From positions 1 to 40,048 of the forward strand of contig JACQWK010000696.1 of assembly GCA_016209525.1 (NCBI GenBank): DNA of 40,048 nucleotides, read 5' to 3'. Each line of letters begins with the position of its first letter. Position 1 is the first letter of the stretch. Made by a program: the position numbers and the translations under genes. The notes under the pieces were generated by a model that was given only the letters and a program-made list of their open reading frames with translations, searched no databases and was not told the DNA's origin. The DNA is from Verrucomicrobiota bacterium (GTDB lineage Bacteria > Verrucomicrobiota > Verrucomicrobiia > Limisphaerales > SIBE01). Shown one piece after another: positions 16,287-25,556 of this stretch.

Positions 16287-16706
16287 TCATTCTCCCGTGT
16301 AGGTCGGAGGCTTCCGCTCCACAAGGTAAACGATGATTTTGTAGGCGAGGAGCACGAAGACAACTAGAAGGACGATCTGGAACGGGGTGATCTTTGGGTT
16401 GCGCCCGAAAACACGCTTCTTCACGCGGCTCCAAAGGGAACGATGCAGCCGGTGGCCGCAGTAGGAACACCGGACCGCGACTCGAACCATGGAGTGTCCG
16501 CAGTTGTGGCAGGAGATATACAGACGAGCACCGCATGCCGCGCAGTGGTTCGTTCCTGCTGGGTTCGCGTGGCCGCATTTGGCGCAGGCCACCGACGCTC
16601 TGCTGCTTTCTTCGGACTTTTCTGCCACGACCGTGCTGCTTGATCGCCTGTCAGAGGTGCCGCATCGGGACCGTTCGATGCCCGGCGGAAACTCACTGAA
16701 CGTCAA
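16287..16706 (-). CDS. Double zinc-ribbon membrane protein
   Basis: A 139-residue protein with a low-complexity start (about 1-38), then two consecutive zinc ribbons built from CxxC pairs: CAKCG and CAACG, followed by CHNCG and CSYCG (about 41-85). A basic stretch (RSLWSRVKKRVFGR) precedes one C-terminal membrane helix (IVLLVVFVLLAYKIIVYLV, about 112-130). The ribbons probably face the cytoplasm. The fold is common in regulatory or scaffold roles; no partner can be named. The opening TTG at 16706 is uncertain and a GTG at 16628 is an alternative. It lies just upstream of rplM on the same strand and diverges from the membrane-protein gene at 16812. Confidence 0.7.
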   Translation of the reverse strand: MTFSEFPPGIERSRCGTSDRRSSSTVVAEKSEESSRASVACAKCGHANPAGTNHCAACGARLYISCHNCGHSMVRVAVRCSYCGHRLHRSLWSRVKKRVFGRNPKITPFQIVLLVVFVLLAYKIIVYLVERKPPTYTGE

Positions 16707-16811
16707 CGCTACCGTTCGGCCCCGTCCTAACGGAACCGCTGGCCGATGTCAATGCGTGTCGATTTCTTTTGCTTTCGATCGAAATCGGGATACTCATACC
16801 TCCCATTTTGA

Positions 16812-17180
16812 ATGACTGCCCGAAGATTCGTCAAAGGTAGCGCACTGAGCCTGATCGGATTTCTGCTTTCTCCCATCTCGTGGTGGAATGATCTGTTCGT
16901 AAACGTGCCATTAGCCCTCGTGTTCGCTTGGACGGTGAGCCTGCTTTTCCCGCAGGCGTTCCTCGGCAGCTTCGTTCTTGGGTATTGGATGACCAACGTC
17001 CTGGGCTTGATTCTGATGCATAGAGGCGCTCAAATTCTTCTGAACGGAGGATCAACCGCCTTTGATCGGAAGAATCTCCTGAAGCAATTGATTATCTCAT
17101 TATTTTACACCGCAGTGGTGCTTCTGCTCGCGAAGCTCAAGATCGCTCAACCGCTCCCCGGCTATTTCGTCCCGAGCTAA
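16812..17180 (+). CDS. Small integral membrane protein, unknown function
   Basis: 122 residues, mostly hydrophobic. Segments at about 12-30 (LSLIGFLLSPISWWNDL), 32-50 (VPLALVFAWTVSLLFP), 52-72 (FLGSFVLGYWMTNVLGLIL) and 92-108 (LIISLFYTAVVLLLAKL) suggest three or four membrane passes. There are no enzyme motifs. It starts at an ATG with no clear ribosome site. pgi follows on the same strand 63 bp later, so the two may be co-transcribed. I do not recognise the family. Confidence 0.65.
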   Translation: MTARRFVKGSALSLIGFLLSPISWWNDLFVNVPLALVFAWTVSLLFPQAFLGSFVLGYWMTNVLGLILMHRGAQILLNGGSTAFDRKNLLKQLIISLFYTAVVLLLAKLKIAQPLPGYFVPS

Positions 17181-17243
17181 GCTGCTGCTTCCCCAATTTC
17201 CCTGTTTTCTGGCTCGGCCTACTGTTATGATCCGATTGCTCCT

Positions 17244-18839
17244 ATGAAAATTACGCGCGCACAACAATGGGAACGGTTCAAAAGATTTTACACTGAGTTT
17301 CCAGGCATCGGATTGGCCATCGACTTAAGTCGAATGAACCTCGAGGAGGATTACTTCGAGGCAATGCGGCCAAGGATGCAGGAGGCCTTTAAGTCGATGA
17401 CTGCACTGGAAAAGGGTGCCATTGCGAATCCAGACGAAAACCGAATGGTGGGTCATTATTGGCTGAGAAATGCATCCCTAGCCCCGGCTCCCCAACTCAC
17501 TCAGGAAATCGAAGAAACACTGCGCGGAATTAAGTCGTTTGCGGCCGAGGTCCATAATGGCGGCATCCAGGGCCTCGGCGGCCCCTTCAGGAATCTGCTG
17601 GTTATCGGAATAGGAGGATCCGCTCTGGGGCCGCAATTCGTTGCAAACGCTCTGGGACATCCGTTGACGGACAAGCTAACGGTTTCATTCTTTGACAACA
17701 CGGACCCGGATGGCATGGAACGGGTACTTTGCGGCTTGCGTGAAGAGTTGGCTCAAACACTCTGTATCGTGATCTCCAAATCCGGTGGGACCAAAGAAAC
17801 ACGAAACGGCATGTTGGAGGCGAGCGCCGCTTTTGCCAAGGCAGGCCTGAAGTTCGGATCGCATGCCGTTGCCGTCACTGGCGTCGGGAGTGAACTTGAT
17901 AAGTTCGCAAACGAGAACAAATGGCTAAGGCGATTTCCTATGTGGGATTGGGTCGGTGGAAGAACGAGCGTATTGTCGGCGGTCGGGCTTTTGCCTGCCG
18001 CTCTCCAGGGTCTCGACATCGATTCCATGCTCGCCGGTGCAAAGGCGTGCGACGAAGTGACCCGCCAGCCGGTTTTGGAAAGGAACCCTTCTGCGCTTCT
18101 AGCACTGGCGTGGCACTATGCGTGCAAAGGAAGAGGAGCCAAAGACATGGTGATCCTGCCTTACAAGGATCGACTCGAGCTGTTTTCTCGCTACTTGCAG
18201 CAGCTTGTCATGGAATCGATCGGGAAAGAAATGGATCTTGACGGAAAGATCGTGAACCAAGGAATTGCCGTTTATGGCAACAAAGGATCAACAGACCAAC
18301 ATGCTTATGTTCAACAACTTAGAGATGGAATCAATAATTTCTTCGTCACCTTCATCGAGGTCTTGAAAGACGGAAGTGGCGACTCGATCTTGGTCGAACC
18401 AAACGTCACGTCTGGTGACTTTCTGCACGGTTTTCTTTTAGGAACCAGGCAAGCACTTCACGAAAAAGATCGTGAGTCGATCACAATTACGATAAGCGAT
18501 GTCTCTCCCTTCGCCGTTGGCGTGTTGATAGCACTCTATGAAAGGACGGTGGGTTTCTATGCCTCGCTGGTCAAGATCAACGCTTATCATCTGCCGGGCG
18601 TCGAAGCCGGCAAACACGCCGCCGGAGCTGTTTTGGCGTGTGAAATCAAGATATTGGAACTTCTGCGGAAGCGGAGCGAAGGTTCCTTAACTTGCGAACA
18701 AATAGCCACCGAGATCGCTGCCAGTGAAGAGATTGAGACAGTCTTCAAGATTTGTGAACGTCTGGCTGCCAACCCCAATAGAGGCATTCGGAAGACATCA
18801 GGAAGTAACCCGTTTAGCGGCCGATATCAAAAATCCTAG
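17244..18839 (+). CDS. pgi: Glucose-6-phosphate isomerase
   Basis: A 531-residue enzyme of the PGI family that interconverts glucose-6-phosphate and fructose-6-phosphate in glycolysis and gluconeogenesis. Two SIS domains are seen: [20 protein letters not shown] (about 115-134) and [20 protein letters not shown] (about 175). Other marks: [20 protein letters not shown], the catalytic-Glu region [14 protein letters not shown], the [15 protein letters not shown] motif with its conserved histidine, and a C-terminal VEAGKHAAG. Length fits. It is followed after only 5 bp by mnmG, so they form one transcript. Base composition from here through mnmG looks lower in G+C than the arg and suf regions. Confidence 0.95.
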   Translation: MKITRAQQWERFKRFYTEFPGIGLAIDLSRMNLEEDYFEAMRPRMQEAFKSMTALEKGAIANPDENRMVGHYWLRNASLAPAPQLTQEIEETLRGIKSFAAEVHNGGIQGLGGPFRNLLVIGIGGSALGPQFVANALGHPLTDKLTVSFFDNTDPDGMERVLCGLREELAQTLCIVISKSGGTKETRNGMLEASAAFAKAGLKFGSHAVAVTGVGSELDKFANENKWLRRFPMWDWVGGRTSVLSAVGLLPAALQGLDIDSMLAGAKACDEVTRQPVLERNPSALLALAWHYACKGRGAKDMVILPYKDRLELFSRYLQQLVMESIGKEMDLDGKIVNQGIAVYGNKGSTDQHAYVQQLRDGINNFFVTFIEVLKDGSGDSILVEPNVTSGDFLHGFLLGTRQALHEKDRESITITISDVSPFAVGVLIALYERTVGFYASLVKINAYHLPGVEAGKHAAGAVLACEIKILELLRKRSEGSLTCEQIATEIAASEEIETVFKICERLAANPNRGIRKTSGSNPFSGRYQKS

Positions 18840-18844
18840 TCGCA

Positions 18845-20794
18845 ATGTTCGTTTACCCTAAGAACTACGATGTCATCGTAATTGGCGCAGGCCACGCCGG
18901 CGTCGAGGCGGCTCTAGCAGCGGCACGGATCGGGTGTCAGACTCTGATGCTAACCATAAATGCCGACACGATTGGACAAATGTCGTGCAACCCAGCGATT
19001 GGGGGGTTGGCAAAAGGGCATCTGGCACGTGAAATCGATGCATTGGGAGGGGAGATGGGAAAAGCCACAGATATGACGGGACTTCAGTTCCGGATGCTCA
19101 ATACGAGCAAGGGTTTCTCGGTTTGGGCGCCACGCGCACAATGCGATAAGAAAGCTTACCAATTTCATCTAAAATGGATTTGCGAACGGGAACCGAATCT
19201 GGATGTTCGTCAGGGGCAGGCGAGCCGGATTCTCTGGTCGAGCAACAAAGCGTACGGCGTCGAGACCACCCTCGACGTTCAGTATCACGGGAAAACTGTG
19301 ATCGTTACGACGGGCACCTTCCTGCGAGGATTGATGCATATCGGTTCAAACACACAGTCGGGAGGGCGTGCCGGTGAAGGCGCCGCCATGAATCTGTCTG
19401 CCTCCCTCAAGCAACTTGGTTTCGACCTTGGACGATTAAAGACCGGGACTCCTCCTCGGCTCCTTAAACGTTCCATTGATTTCTCGAAGACTGAGATCCA
19501 GCCTGGGGACGAGCCGGTTCCATTCTTCACATACTGGAAGGATGATTTGTTCCACGTGGAACATTCACGTGGATTACCCAAAGGGTCGAACGACCTCCAA
19601 CTGCGCTACCCACCTGGATCCATCCTGGAACGGATCAACGGCCAATTGCCATGTTTCATCACGACGACGACAGAGGAGACAGCTTCGATGATTCGAACAA
19701 ACATCCATAAGTCACCCATGTACTCCGGTGTCATCGAGGGTATCGGCCCGCGTTACTGTCCATCAATTGAGGACAAAATCATCAAATTCCCGCACAAGAC
19801 CAGGCATCAGATATTTTTGGAGCCAGAAGGAATCGCAACAGATGAAATCTATGTTAACGGCTTCTCAACCTGTTTGCCATTTGAGGTTCAGGTGGATCTC
19901 GTACGAACCATTGTGGGGTGCGAACGAGCCGAAATCATGCGGCCAGCCTACGCGGTCGAATACGATTTCGCATTCCCTACACAGTTGAAACAGTCTCTCG
20001 AATCAAAAGTCTGTGAAAACCTCTATCTGGCTGGGCAGATCAACGGCACCTCCGGATACGAAGAGGCTGGAGCACAAGGCATCATTGCAGGGATTAACGC
20101 CGCCCGCCGAGTGGATGGGAAAGATCCAATAATCCTGAAAAGAGATACTGCCTACATTGGTGTCCTCATCGATGATCTCGTAACTAAAGGCACAAGCGAA
20201 CCGTACCGGATGTTCACTTCAAGAGCCGAGTATCGGCTTCTGTTGCGTCAAGACAATGCCGATCTACGATTGTCCCAACTAGGATATGACGTCGGTCTGT
20301 TACCTCGGAGGAGTTTCGTAAAGTTTCTCTCAAAGCAAAGAGCTATAGGAGAGGAACTTGATCGTCTAGCACGTACGCGACATGGAGCTAGCAGTCTTCT
20401 GCAGCTCCTGAGGAGACCAGAAGTCAGGTATTCCGATCTACCTTCGAAAAATGACAGGCTTGATTCTGAAGTTATTCATCAAGTGGAAGTTACAGCTAAG
20501 TATGCAGGATATGTCGAGCGTCAGCAAACAGATGTAGCCAAGTTCAGATCCATGGAAGACAAGACGATTCCGACGTGGCTCGATTACTCTGAAATTCCGA
20601 GCTTGAGAAGCGAAGCCCGACAAAAACTGCAACGAATCCGCCCTGCCACATTGGGTCAAGCGTCACGAATCTCTGGGGTTTCGCCCGCGGACCTTAGCCT
20701 CATAATGGTTTGGATGAAACGAGGTGCCAATGGGCAATCACAGGAATCGCGCGCGAGTTTGAAAATCGAGGATTTGGAGGAGTCATCTTCGTAG
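18845..20794 (+). CDS. mnmG: tRNA uridine-5-carboxymethylaminomethyl synthesis enzyme MnmG (GidA)
   Basis: A 649-residue FAD enzyme that with MnmE modifies the wobble uridine U34 of several tRNAs. FAD-binding GAGHAGVEAALAAARIG is at about 13-29. Family marks are MSCNPAIGGLAKGHLAREID, GGEMGKATDMTGLQFRMLNT, SKGFSVWAPRAQCDKKAYQF, GRAGEGAAMNLSASL, LGRLKTGTPPRLL, GPRYCPSIEDKIIKFP, GLYL-like LYLAGQINGTSGYEEAGAQG and SRAEYRLLLRQDNADLRL. The C-terminal MnmE/tRNA-binding domain contains YAGYVERQQ. Slightly longer than the usual ~620. mnmE is not in this window. A spacer of about 150 bp follows, then the Fur-family gene. Confidence 0.95.
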   Translation: MFVYPKNYDVIVIGAGHAGVEAALAAARIGCQTLMLTINADTIGQMSCNPAIGGLAKGHLAREIDALGGEMGKATDMTGLQFRMLNTSKGFSVWAPRAQCDKKAYQFHLKWICEREPNLDVRQGQASRILWSSNKAYGVETTLDVQYHGKTVIVTTGTFLRGLMHIGSNTQSGGRAGEGAAMNLSASLKQLGFDLGRLKTGTPPRLLKRSIDFSKTEIQPGDEPVPFFTYWKDDLFHVEHSRGLPKGSNDLQLRYPPGSILERINGQLPCFITTTTEETASMIRTNIHKSPMYSGVIEGIGPRYCPSIEDKIIKFPHKTRHQIFLEPEGIATDEIYVNGFSTCLPFEVQVDLVRTIVGCERAEIMRPAYAVEYDFAFPTQLKQSLESKVCENLYLAGQINGTSGYEEAGAQGIIAGINAARRVDGKDPIILKRDTAYIGVLIDDLVTKGTSEPYRMFTSRAEYRLLLRQDNADLRLSQLGYDVGLLPRRSFVKFLSKQRAIGEELDRLARTRHGASSLLQLLRRPEVRYSDLPSKNDRLDSEVIHQVEVTAKYAGYVERQQTDVAKFRSMEDKTIPTWLDYSEIPSLRSEARQKLQRIRPATLGQASRISGVSPADLSLIMVWMKRGANGQSQESRASLKIEDLEESSS

Positions 20795-20884
20795 TTTCAC
20801 CAAACTCTACGTGAGATTGGAGATGGGCTGGAATTCGACTTTCAGCCGGAGGAAGGTTTTGTCCTCAGAAGCCAGTTAGTGAGA

Positions 20885-20901
20885 TTTAGAATTATTCTAA
20901 A
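20885..20901. promoter_or_regulatory. Fur/PerR-type operator upstream of the Fur-suf cluster
   Basis: TTTAGAATTATTCTAAA is a perfect 17-bp palindrome. Its core TTAGAAT-T-ATTCTAA has the 7-1-7 shape of Fur/PerR/Zur boxes and differs little from the PerR consensus. It ends 2 bases before a TTGACA box and 49 bases before the ATG of a Fur-family gene. Confidence 0.75.
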
Positions 20902-20903
20902 TA

Positions 20904-20931
20904 TTGACAAGCTCAAATCCGACAGTAGAGT
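20904..20931 (+). promoter_or_regulatory. Predicted promoter of the Fur-family gene
   Basis: TTGACA (20904-20909) is a perfect -35 box. TAGAGT (20926-20931) after a 16-base spacer is a fair -10. The palindrome at 20885-20901 lies directly upstream, where a bound repressor would touch the -35 contact of RNA polymerase. Confidence 0.6.
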
Positions 20932-20949
20932 AGCGCCTCTGAGTTGAAA

Positions 20950-21378
20950 ATGCAGCGCATGGAAACAAACCAATTGAACCTACGGCTGGCAACTAGCGGG
21001 TTTCGTTTCACGGCGCAGCGGCAGCATGTGTACGACGTCTTGCTGCAGACACAGGACCATCCGACCGCAGAAGAAGTATTCATGCGCGCGAAACAGAATA
21101 TGCCCGACATTTCCATCGCCACCGTTTACAACTGCCTCGACGCCCTGGTCAAGTGCGGCCTTGTCCGTCAGGTGAACTTGGACCGCGGGGCGGCCCGATA
21201 CTGTCCGAACATGAAAGATCACTTTCATTTCTGCTGTGACGAATGTGGAAAAGTGTTTGATATTGACACAAAGGACCTGGATGGCGTCTCGCAAATCTCA
21301 CTTCCGGGCGGATTCAAACTCACCCAGCGCGAAATATCACTGAGGGGTTTATGTCCAGAATGCGCTTCGAGGTTGTAG
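20950..21378 (+). CDS. Fur-family metalloregulator (Fur/PerR-like)
   Basis: About 142 residues from the ATG at 20950. The N-terminal winged helix contains GFRFTAQRQHVYDVLLQTQD, HPTAEEVFMRAKQNMP and ISIATVYNCLDALVKCGLVR. The dimer domain has the HFHFCCDECGKVFDID segment, with the His-x-His and first Cys-x-x-Cys pair, and the second pair as CPEC at the C-terminus, i.e. the structural zinc site. It lies 27 bp upstream of sufB on the same strand, behind a perfect Fur-box-like palindrome, so it is probably autoregulated. It may govern the suf operon in answer to iron, peroxide or Fe-S demand. Fur and PerR cannot be told apart from sequence alone here. ATG at 20959 is an alternative start. Confidence 0.88.
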   Translation: MQRMETNQLNLRLATSGFRFTAQRQHVYDVLLQTQDHPTAEEVFMRAKQNMPDISIATVYNCLDALVKCGLVRQVNLDRGAARYCPNMKDHFHFCCDECGKVFDIDTKDLDGVSQISLPGGFKLTQREISLRGLCPECASRL

Positions 21379-21405
21379 CCTTTCGCTAAGATCGAGTTTC
21401 GTCCT

Positions 21406-22854
21406 ATGAGCACAGCCACTGAAACAATTGAGGGCTTCGTCAGCAAGGAGTACAAATATGGGTTCTTCACTGAGGTCGAAACGGAGTCGGCTCCGCCTGG
21501 CCTTAACGAAGAGATTATCCAGTTGATATCGACCAAGAAGAATGAGCCCGATTTTCTGCTCGAATGGCGCCTAAAGGCTTACCATCACTGGCTCACCATG
21601 AGGGAACCAAACTGGGCAAAAGTGAAGTACCCGCCTGTCGATTATCAAAAGATTATCTATTACTCGGCGCCCAAGCGGAAGGGCACCGGTCCGGCGAGCT
21701 TGGAAGAGGTCGATCCGAAATTGCTCGAAACCTATGAGAAGCTCGGCATTCCCTTGAAAGAACGCGAACGCCTGGCCGGCGTCGCCGTCGATGCCGTTTT
21801 TGACAGCGTTTCCGTCGGCACAACCTTTAAGGAGCAACTGGCGGCAAAGGGGATCATCTTCTGTTCGTTTACCGACGCCGTGCAGGAGCATCCTGAGCTC
21901 GTCAAGAAGTACCTCGGCACCGTAGTCCCGTACACAGACAATTTCTATGCCGCCTTGAACTCCGCGGTGTTCAGCGATGGTTCCTTTTGCTACATTCCAA
22001 AAGGGGTGCGCTGCCCGATGGAGCTCTCCACCTATTTTAGAATCAATGCGGCGAACACAGGACAATTCGAGCGCACCTTGATCATCGCCGACGAAGGCAG
22101 TTATGTGAGTTACCTGGAAGGTTGCACCGCGCCGATGCGTGATGAGAACCAGCTCCACGCGGCCGTGGTTGAGCTTCTCGCGCTTGACCGGGCCGAGATC
22201 AAATATTCCACCGTGCAAAACTGGTATCCGGGCGACGAAAATGGCCGGGGAGGCATCTATAATTTTGTCACCAAGCGCGGCATGGCCAAGGGCGCACACT
22301 CGAAAATCTCATGGACCCAAGTCGAAACGGGTTCCGCGATCACCTGGAAATATCCCAGCGTGGTGCTGCAAGGCGACAACTCAGTCGGCGAATTCTATTC
22401 CGTGGCGCTTACGAACAACTATCAACAAGCCGACACCGGAACCAAGATGGTGCATGTCGGCAGGAACTCCCGAAGCACCATCGTGTCGAAGGGTATTTCT
22501 GCCGGACACGGCCAGAACAGCTACCGAGGCTTGGTGAAAATCTTGAAAGGGGCCTCAAACGCGCGAAATTTCTCCCAGTGCGATTCCTTGCTGCTGGGGA
22601 ACAAATGCGGAGCGCACACGTTCCCCTACATCGAAGTCAAGAATACATCCTCGAAAGTCGAGCATGAAGCCACGACTTCGAAGATTGGCGAGGATCAGAT
22701 TTTCTATTGCAACCAGAGAGGTCTCTCCACGCAGGACGCCGTCAACATGATCGTCAACGGCTATTGCAAGGAAGTTTTTAAACAATTACCGATGGAGTTT
22801 GCGGTCGAAGCGCAAAAACTCCTGGGCGTGAGCCTGGAAGGGAGCGTCGGCTAA
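21406..22854 (+). CDS. sufB: Fe-S cluster assembly protein SufB
   Basis: 482 residues, normal SufB length. Part of the SufBC2D scaffold complex that builds Fe-S clusters in the cytosol. Characteristic text: [120 protein letters not shown] and [20 protein letters not shown] (containing conserved cysteines). It is the first structural gene of the suf operon, 27 bp after the regulator. The following gap to sufC (about 100 bp) contains no gene. Confidence 0.97.
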   Translation: MSTATETIEGFVSKEYKYGFFTEVETESAPPGLNEEIIQLISTKKNEPDFLLEWRLKAYHHWLTMREPNWAKVKYPPVDYQKIIYYSAPKRKGTGPASLEEVDPKLLETYEKLGIPLKERERLAGVAVDAVFDSVSVGTTFKEQLAAKGIIFCSFTDAVQEHPELVKKYLGTVVPYTDNFYAALNSAVFSDGSFCYIPKGVRCPMELSTYFRINAANTGQFERTLIIADEGSYVSYLEGCTAPMRDENQLHAAVVELLALDRAEIKYSTVQNWYPGDENGRGGIYNFVTKRGMAKGAHSKISWTQVETGSAITWKYPSVVLQGDNSVGEFYSVALTNNYQQADTGTKMVHVGRNSRSTIVSKGISAGHGQNSYRGLVKILKGASNARNFSQCDSLLLGNKCGAHTFPYIEVKNTSSKVEHEATTSKIGEDQIFYCNQRGLSTQDAVNMIVNGYCKEVFKQLPMEFAVEAQKLLGVSLEGSVG

Positions 22855-22953
22855 CCGGCTCCGGACGGTGATGCGAGCCTGTCCGATGCGGAAGTCTGGG
22901 AGAGAACTCACGAAAGTCGAACTGTTCACAGGTCATCTTAGGGAAATTCAACT

Positions 22954-23712
22954 ATGCTGGAAATACGAAACCTGCACGCGGGCGTTGAGGGAAAAACCAT
23001 CCTCAAAGGCGTCAATCTTACGGTTCAGCGCGGAGAGGTCCACGCGGTGATGGGTCCCAATGGGAGTGGCAAAAGCACGTTGGCCCAAATTCTCGCCGGC
23101 CGCGAAGGATACGAAATCACCGACGGAGAAGTCATCTACGAAGGCAAAAGCCTTCTGGAGCTGGACCCGGAAGAGCGCGCGCGCGAAGGAATATTCCTGG
23201 CCTTCCAATATCCGGTTGAGATCCCAGGTGTGAACAGCGCCTACTTTCTCAAAGCGGCGCTGAATGAGATTCGAAAACACAAAGGACAGCCCGACCTCGA
23301 TGCTGTTGAGTTTCTCGCGCTGGTGAAGCAAAAAATGAAGCTGCTCGACCTGAGCGAGGACTTTCTCAAACGACCCGTCAACGAAGGCTTTTCCGGCGGC
23401 GAAAAGAAGCGGAATGAGATCTTCCAAATGGCCGTGTTGGAGCCGAAGCTCGCCATTTTGGATGAGACCGATTCCGGCCTTGATATCGACGCGCTTAAGA
23501 TCGTGTCGAACGGAGTGAACAAACTCAGACGTCCCGGCCACGCGCAGCTCGTCATCACTCATTATCAGCGTTTGTTGAATTACATCGTGCCGGACTTTGT
23601 TCATGTGCTCTTCGATGGCCGGATCGTTCGTTCCGGGGAGCGCCAACTGGCGCTGGAGCTCGAGGAGAGAGGATACGAATGGATCATCCGCCAAGAACCG
23701 CAGTTGGTTTAG
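22954..23712 (+). CDS. sufC: Fe-S assembly ATPase SufC
   Basis: A 252-residue ABC-type ATPase of the SufBC2D complex. Walker A GPNGSGKST is at 34-42, the Q-loop in GIFLAFQYPVEIPGV, the signature in NEGFSGGEKKRNEIFQMAVL, and Walker B in LAILDETDSGLDIDALK. The SGGEKKRNEI form and the ETDSGLD box are specific to SufC. A possible ribosome site (TTAGGGAAA) precedes the ATG at 22954. sufD follows 28 bp later. Confidence 0.97.
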   Translation: MLEIRNLHAGVEGKTILKGVNLTVQRGEVHAVMGPNGSGKSTLAQILAGREGYEITDGEVIYEGKSLLELDPEERAREGIFLAFQYPVEIPGVNSAYFLKAALNEIRKHKGQPDLDAVEFLALVKQKMKLLDLSEDFLKRPVNEGFSGGEKKRNEIFQMAVLEPKLAILDETDSGLDIDALKIVSNGVNKLRRPGHAQLVITHYQRLLNYIVPDFVHVLFDGRIVRSGERQLALELEERGYEWIIRQEPQLV

Positions 23713-23740
23713 CGTTCGCAATGCCTGGATTTGTCATCTC

Positions 23741-25099
23741 ATGATCGCCACTCAACCCACCCGGGAAATGAAAGTGACGGACCCATACTTCAAGCATTTC
23801 GAACGCTTTGAAAAAACGCGGAGCACGGATGGGCCGGGCTGGCTTTTCCCTATGCGCAAAGCCGGCCTCATGCGTTTTGCCGAAACCGGCTTCCCCACGC
23901 TCCGCGATGAAGACTGGCGATACACCAATGTTGCCCCGCTGGCCAGTCTGCCGTTCAAACCGGTGTTCGATTCCGCCTCGGGCTTCCCGGAAGCCCGTTC
24001 GATCCGCCCATGGCCACTCGCACAATCGATCGGTTGCCGCCTGGTGTTCGTCAACGGCTGTCTTTCGCCGGACCTCTCCTTGATCCCGGACCGCAATGGC
24101 GGCGTCAAAATCAAAAACTTGAAGGCCGCCCTGCGGGAAGACCCCGACTTTCTCCATGCCCACTTCTCTCGGTACGCCGGAAACGGGGATAATTCTTTCG
24201 CCGCGTTAAACACCGCCTTCTTTCAGGACGGCGCTTTCATCCACGCTCCGGCCGGAAGCGGTCTGACCGAGCCGATCCTTCTGGTTTTCCTCTCGACCGC
24301 GACCGATGGGGGCAATACCTCGCACCCGCGGAACTTGATCATCGCCGAAAAGGGGTCCCGTTTAGCTGTCTTCGAATGTTACTACTCTGTCAACGATGCC
24401 GTCTATTTCACGAACGCCGTGACCGAAGTCGTCGTGGGTGACGCCGCGCGACTCGAACACGGCAAGTTTCAAGACGAAAGTTCCGCTGCCTTCCATATGG
24501 CGTCCATGCACGCGCATCTGGCGGACCGTTGCGATTTCAGATCTCATTCCGTGGCGACCGGAGCCCGGCTTTCACGGAACAATATTCGCATCAAGTTGGA
24601 CGGCGAAGGCAGCGACTGCATCCTGAACGGTCTTTACCTCACCAAGGGCGATCAGCTCTGCGACCATCACATGATCGTCGAGCACGCCAAGCCCCACTGC
24701 AACAGCCACGAGTACTTCAACGGCATTTTGGATGGCCGATCGCGGGGCGTGTTCCACGGGCGCATCTTCGTCCGCCCGGAAGCTCAGAAGACAGACGCCA
24801 AACAGACCAACAAGAACTTGCTCCTCTCGGACGACGCGGCTGCGAATACAAAACCTCAGCTTGAAATCTACGCGGACGATGTGAAGTGCACCCATGGCGC
24901 AACCGTCGGGCAGTTGAATGATGAGTCGATTTTCTATCTGCGCGCGCGGGGCATCCCCCTTGAGACGGCCCGGCGCATGCTCATCCACGCTTTTGCCGGC
25001 GAAATCATCGAGAGGATCCAATGCGAATCCGTGAGAAATGAACTCGACCGTTTGATTTGGGAGCGTCTCGAACAGAATCCGCAAGTGGCGGCAAAATGA
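23741..25099 (+). CDS. sufD: Fe-S cluster assembly protein SufD
   Basis: About 452 residues from the ATG at 23741; ATG at 23768 is a close alternative and the frame is open upstream into sufC without homologous text. It pairs with SufB to form the beta-helix scaffold. Marks: ETGFPTLRDEDWRYTNVAPL at the N-terminal helical part, ALNTAFFQDGAFIHAPAGS, NLIIAEKGSRLAVFECYYSV, SRNNIRIKLDGEGSDCILNG, CDHHMIVEHAKPHCNSHEYF, GVFHGRIFVRPEAQKTDAKQ and CTHGATVGQLNDESIFYLRA with the conserved Cys-Thr-His-Gly site. It ends 6 bp before sufU. Confidence 0.95.
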   Translation: MIATQPTREMKVTDPYFKHFERFEKTRSTDGPGWLFPMRKAGLMRFAETGFPTLRDEDWRYTNVAPLASLPFKPVFDSASGFPEARSIRPWPLAQSIGCRLVFVNGCLSPDLSLIPDRNGGVKIKNLKAALREDPDFLHAHFSRYAGNGDNSFAALNTAFFQDGAFIHAPAGSGLTEPILLVFLSTATDGGNTSHPRNLIIAEKGSRLAVFECYYSVNDAVYFTNAVTEVVVGDAARLEHGKFQDESSAAFHMASMHAHLADRCDFRSHSVATGARLSRNNIRIKLDGEGSDCILNGLYLTKGDQLCDHHMIVEHAKPHCNSHEYFNGILDGRSRGVFHGRIFVRPEAQKTDAKQTNKNLLLSDDAAANTKPQLEIYADDVKCTHGATVGQLNDESIFYLRARGIPLETARRMLIHAFAGEIIERIQCESVRNELDRLIWERLEQNPQVAAK

Positions 25100-25105
25100 C
25101 GACCT

Positions 25106-25552
25106 ATGTTTGATGACCTGCACGACCTGTATCAACAGATGATTCTTGATCATAGCAGGAGTCCCCGGAATTTCCGAAAAATGGAAGGCGCGAATCGGAG
25201 AGCCGATGGGAGGAATCCCCTCTGCGGGGATCAGATCACGTTGTACCTCTTCATGGAGGGCGATGTCGTCAAGGACATCAGCTTTCAAGGTTCAGGCTGC
25301 GCCATTTCCAAGGCCTCCGCCTCACTCTTGACGGACGCGTTGAAAGGCAAAAGCCGACAGGAAGTGAAGCGCCTCTTTGACCAGGTGCACGAGCTGGTGA
25401 CAACAGGCAAGACGGGCGGTGATGACGTGGGGAAACTCGCGGTCTTCGCCGGCGTCCACAAATTCCCCGCGCGCGTCAAGTGCGCCATTCTCCCCTGGCA
25501 CGCGCTCATCGCGGCCATAGAGGGAAAAGTCGAACCGGTCTCGACAGAATGA
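25106..25552 (+). CDS. sufU: SufU zinc-dependent sulfur acceptor / U-type scaffold
   Basis: 148 residues. DLYQQMILDHSRSPRNFRKM opens the fold. The expected ligands are Cys40 and Asp42 (NPLCGDQ), Cys65 (GSGCAISKASAS) and Cys126 (RVKCAILPWHAL). The insertion between the second and third cysteine and the C-x-D form match SufU of Gram-positive type, which binds zinc and takes persulfide from SufS. It lies between sufD and sufT, 6 and 4 bp apart. A second U-type protein is encoded at 27948, so this operon has two. Confidence 0.93.
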   Translation: MFDDLHDLYQQMILDHSRSPRNFRKMEGANRRADGRNPLCGDQITLYLFMEGDVVKDISFQGSGCAISKASASLLTDALKGKSRQEVKRLFDQVHELVTTGKTGGDDVGKLAVFAGVHKFPARVKCAILPWHALIAAIEGKVEPVSTE

Positions 25553-25556
25553 TTCT

